From an uncultured Anaerolineaceae bacterium (GTDB lineage: Bacteria; Chloroflexota; Anaerolineae; Anaerolineales; Anaerolineaceae), in NCBI GenBank assembly GCA_937894825.1, contig CALCQT010000322.1:1-14602 (forward strand): a stretch of 14,602 nucleotides of DNA, in the 5' to 3' direction. Position numbers and translations under genes: made by a program. Below, piece by piece: positions 14,043 to 14,602 of the stretch. Under the pieces are notes generated by a model. It did no database searches and was not told the DNA's origin. It worked only from the letters and a program-made list of their open reading frames with translations. Each line of letters starts with the position of its first letter. Within the stretch, counting starts at the first letter, position 1.

Positions 14043-14602
14043 GATACCTCCCGGGTTGATTCCTGTCGATTGACCAGGCTGATGAAAACTTCTTCCATTC
14101 GGGGCTCAATTTTCCGAATCCCATCCTCCAGCAGAATCCCTTTTTCATTCAACTGGCTCTTGATTTCATTTTTCCGTTGTTCCGCACCGTCCACAAAAAC
14201 ATGCACCAATGCGCCATAGGTCTGTACTTCCAACACACCATCCATTTTTTGTACAGCCGTCATAGCTTCATTAAATTTGCCTGGTTCCGGATGGATTTCC
14301 AACAGATCACCTGATACTTTTTTCTTAATTTCCGTGGGAGGTGCATCTATGATGATTCTCCCTTTATACATCAATCCGATTCGCTCGCAACGTTCCGCTT
14401 CGTCCATGTACGGAGTGCAAACAAAGATCGTCATACCCTTTTCCGCACGCAGCAAACTGAGCAATGCCCAAAATTCGCGGCGGCTGACGGGATCCACACC
14501 CAATGTCGGTTCATCCAGCGCGACCAAATCCGGTTCATGGATCAAACTGCAAGCCAAAGCCAGCTTCTTTTTCATTCCACCTGAAAGGCGTTTTGTTATC
14601 CG
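14039..14602 (-). CDS. ABC exporter ATPase (first of a split YbhF-like pair), partial at right edge
   Basis: The last 187 residues of an ATPase, in frame up to the window edge. The visible part starts with ITKRLSGGMKKKLALAC (signature) and continues with Walker B/D-loop LVALDEPTLGVDPVSRR and the H-loop region VCTPYMDEAE. The H-loop His is replaced by Pro (codon at 14411-14413), so this ATP site is probably degenerate. Walker A and the Q-loop lie outside the window. The C-terminal domain resembles that of the next gene (both contain a YGALVH/YGAQVH segment and end in EEVFIS/DDVFIS), consistent with ancient duplication. In E. coli YbhF the two halves are fused in one protein; here they are separate genes joined by a GTGA overlap. 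Confidence 0.88.
   Translation of the reverse strand, partial: RITKRLSGGMKKKLALACSLIHEPDLVALDEPTLGVDPVSRREFWALLSLLRAEKGMTIFVCTPYMDEAERCERIGLMYKGRIIIDAPPTEIKKKVSGDLLEIHPEPGKFNEAMTAVQKMDGVLEVQTYGALVHVFVDGAEQRKNEIKSQLNEKGILLEDGIRKIEPRMEEVFISLVNRQESTREVS

Overview
The window comes from a bacterial chromosome of medium GC content. It has densely packed operons, good AGGAGG-type ribosome binding sites and canonical TTGACA/TATAAT promoters. Lineage cannot be fixed from sequence alone. An anaerobe is suggested by the 2-enoate-reductase-type flavoenzyme and the aconitase-X proteins. The sugar-binding protein has an ordinary Sec signal without a lipobox, which leans towards a diderm-like envelope. The exporter module (two split YbhF-like ATPases plus a lipoprotein HlyD adaptor) resembles modules I associate with Chloroflexota and Gram-negative lineages. 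No tRNA, rRNA, CRISPR array, transposase or phage gene was seen.

Layout. (1) 1-299, + strand: C-terminal end of an FGGY carbohydrate kinase. (2) 404-6304, - strand: a five-gene operon read from right to left: cytoplasmic UshA/YunD-like metallophosphoesterase, MalK/UgpC-type ATPase, two MalF/MalG-type permeases and a CUT1 substrate-binding protein. Genes overlap by ATGA junctions or a few bases, except for a 54-base gap before the binding protein. The operon ends at a strong intrinsic terminator at 307-344, in the convergent gap with the kinase. (3) About 6305-6736: a divergent control region unusually rich in symmetric elements. It holds a LacI-like palindrome, a long-spaced inverted repeat, a CRP/FNR-like palindrome, a perfect TTGACA-N17-TATAAT promoter whose -10 lies inside a 20-bp perfect palindrome, and a TetR-style inverted repeat. 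(4) 6737-10748, + strand: an OYE/2-enoate-reductase flavoenzyme followed by the large and small subunits of an aconitase-X (AcnX) hydro-lyase. (5) 10894-11481, + strand: a TetR-family regulator preceded by a perfect 16-bp hairpin and a G9 tract. (6) 11682-14602, - strand: a YbhFG-like exporter (two ABC ATPases, the first cut by the window edge, and a lipoprotein HlyD adaptor). Its permeases must lie beyond the right edge.

How the genes may work together. The left operon imports an oligosaccharide or phosphorylated sugar-like solute. The phosphoesterase probably removes phosphate from it, or from a nucleotide, inside the cell, and the neighbouring kinase may act on the released sugar. The central operon pairs a dehydratase with an ene-reductase. 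My inference is that it removes a hydroxyl group from a hydroxy-acid in two steps, dehydration then C=C (or C=N) reduction. The TetR gene is the natural candidate to bind the TetR-style site in that operon's leader. This dehydratase-plus-enoate-reductase unit with its layered promoter is the most likely place for an undescribed pathway in the window.
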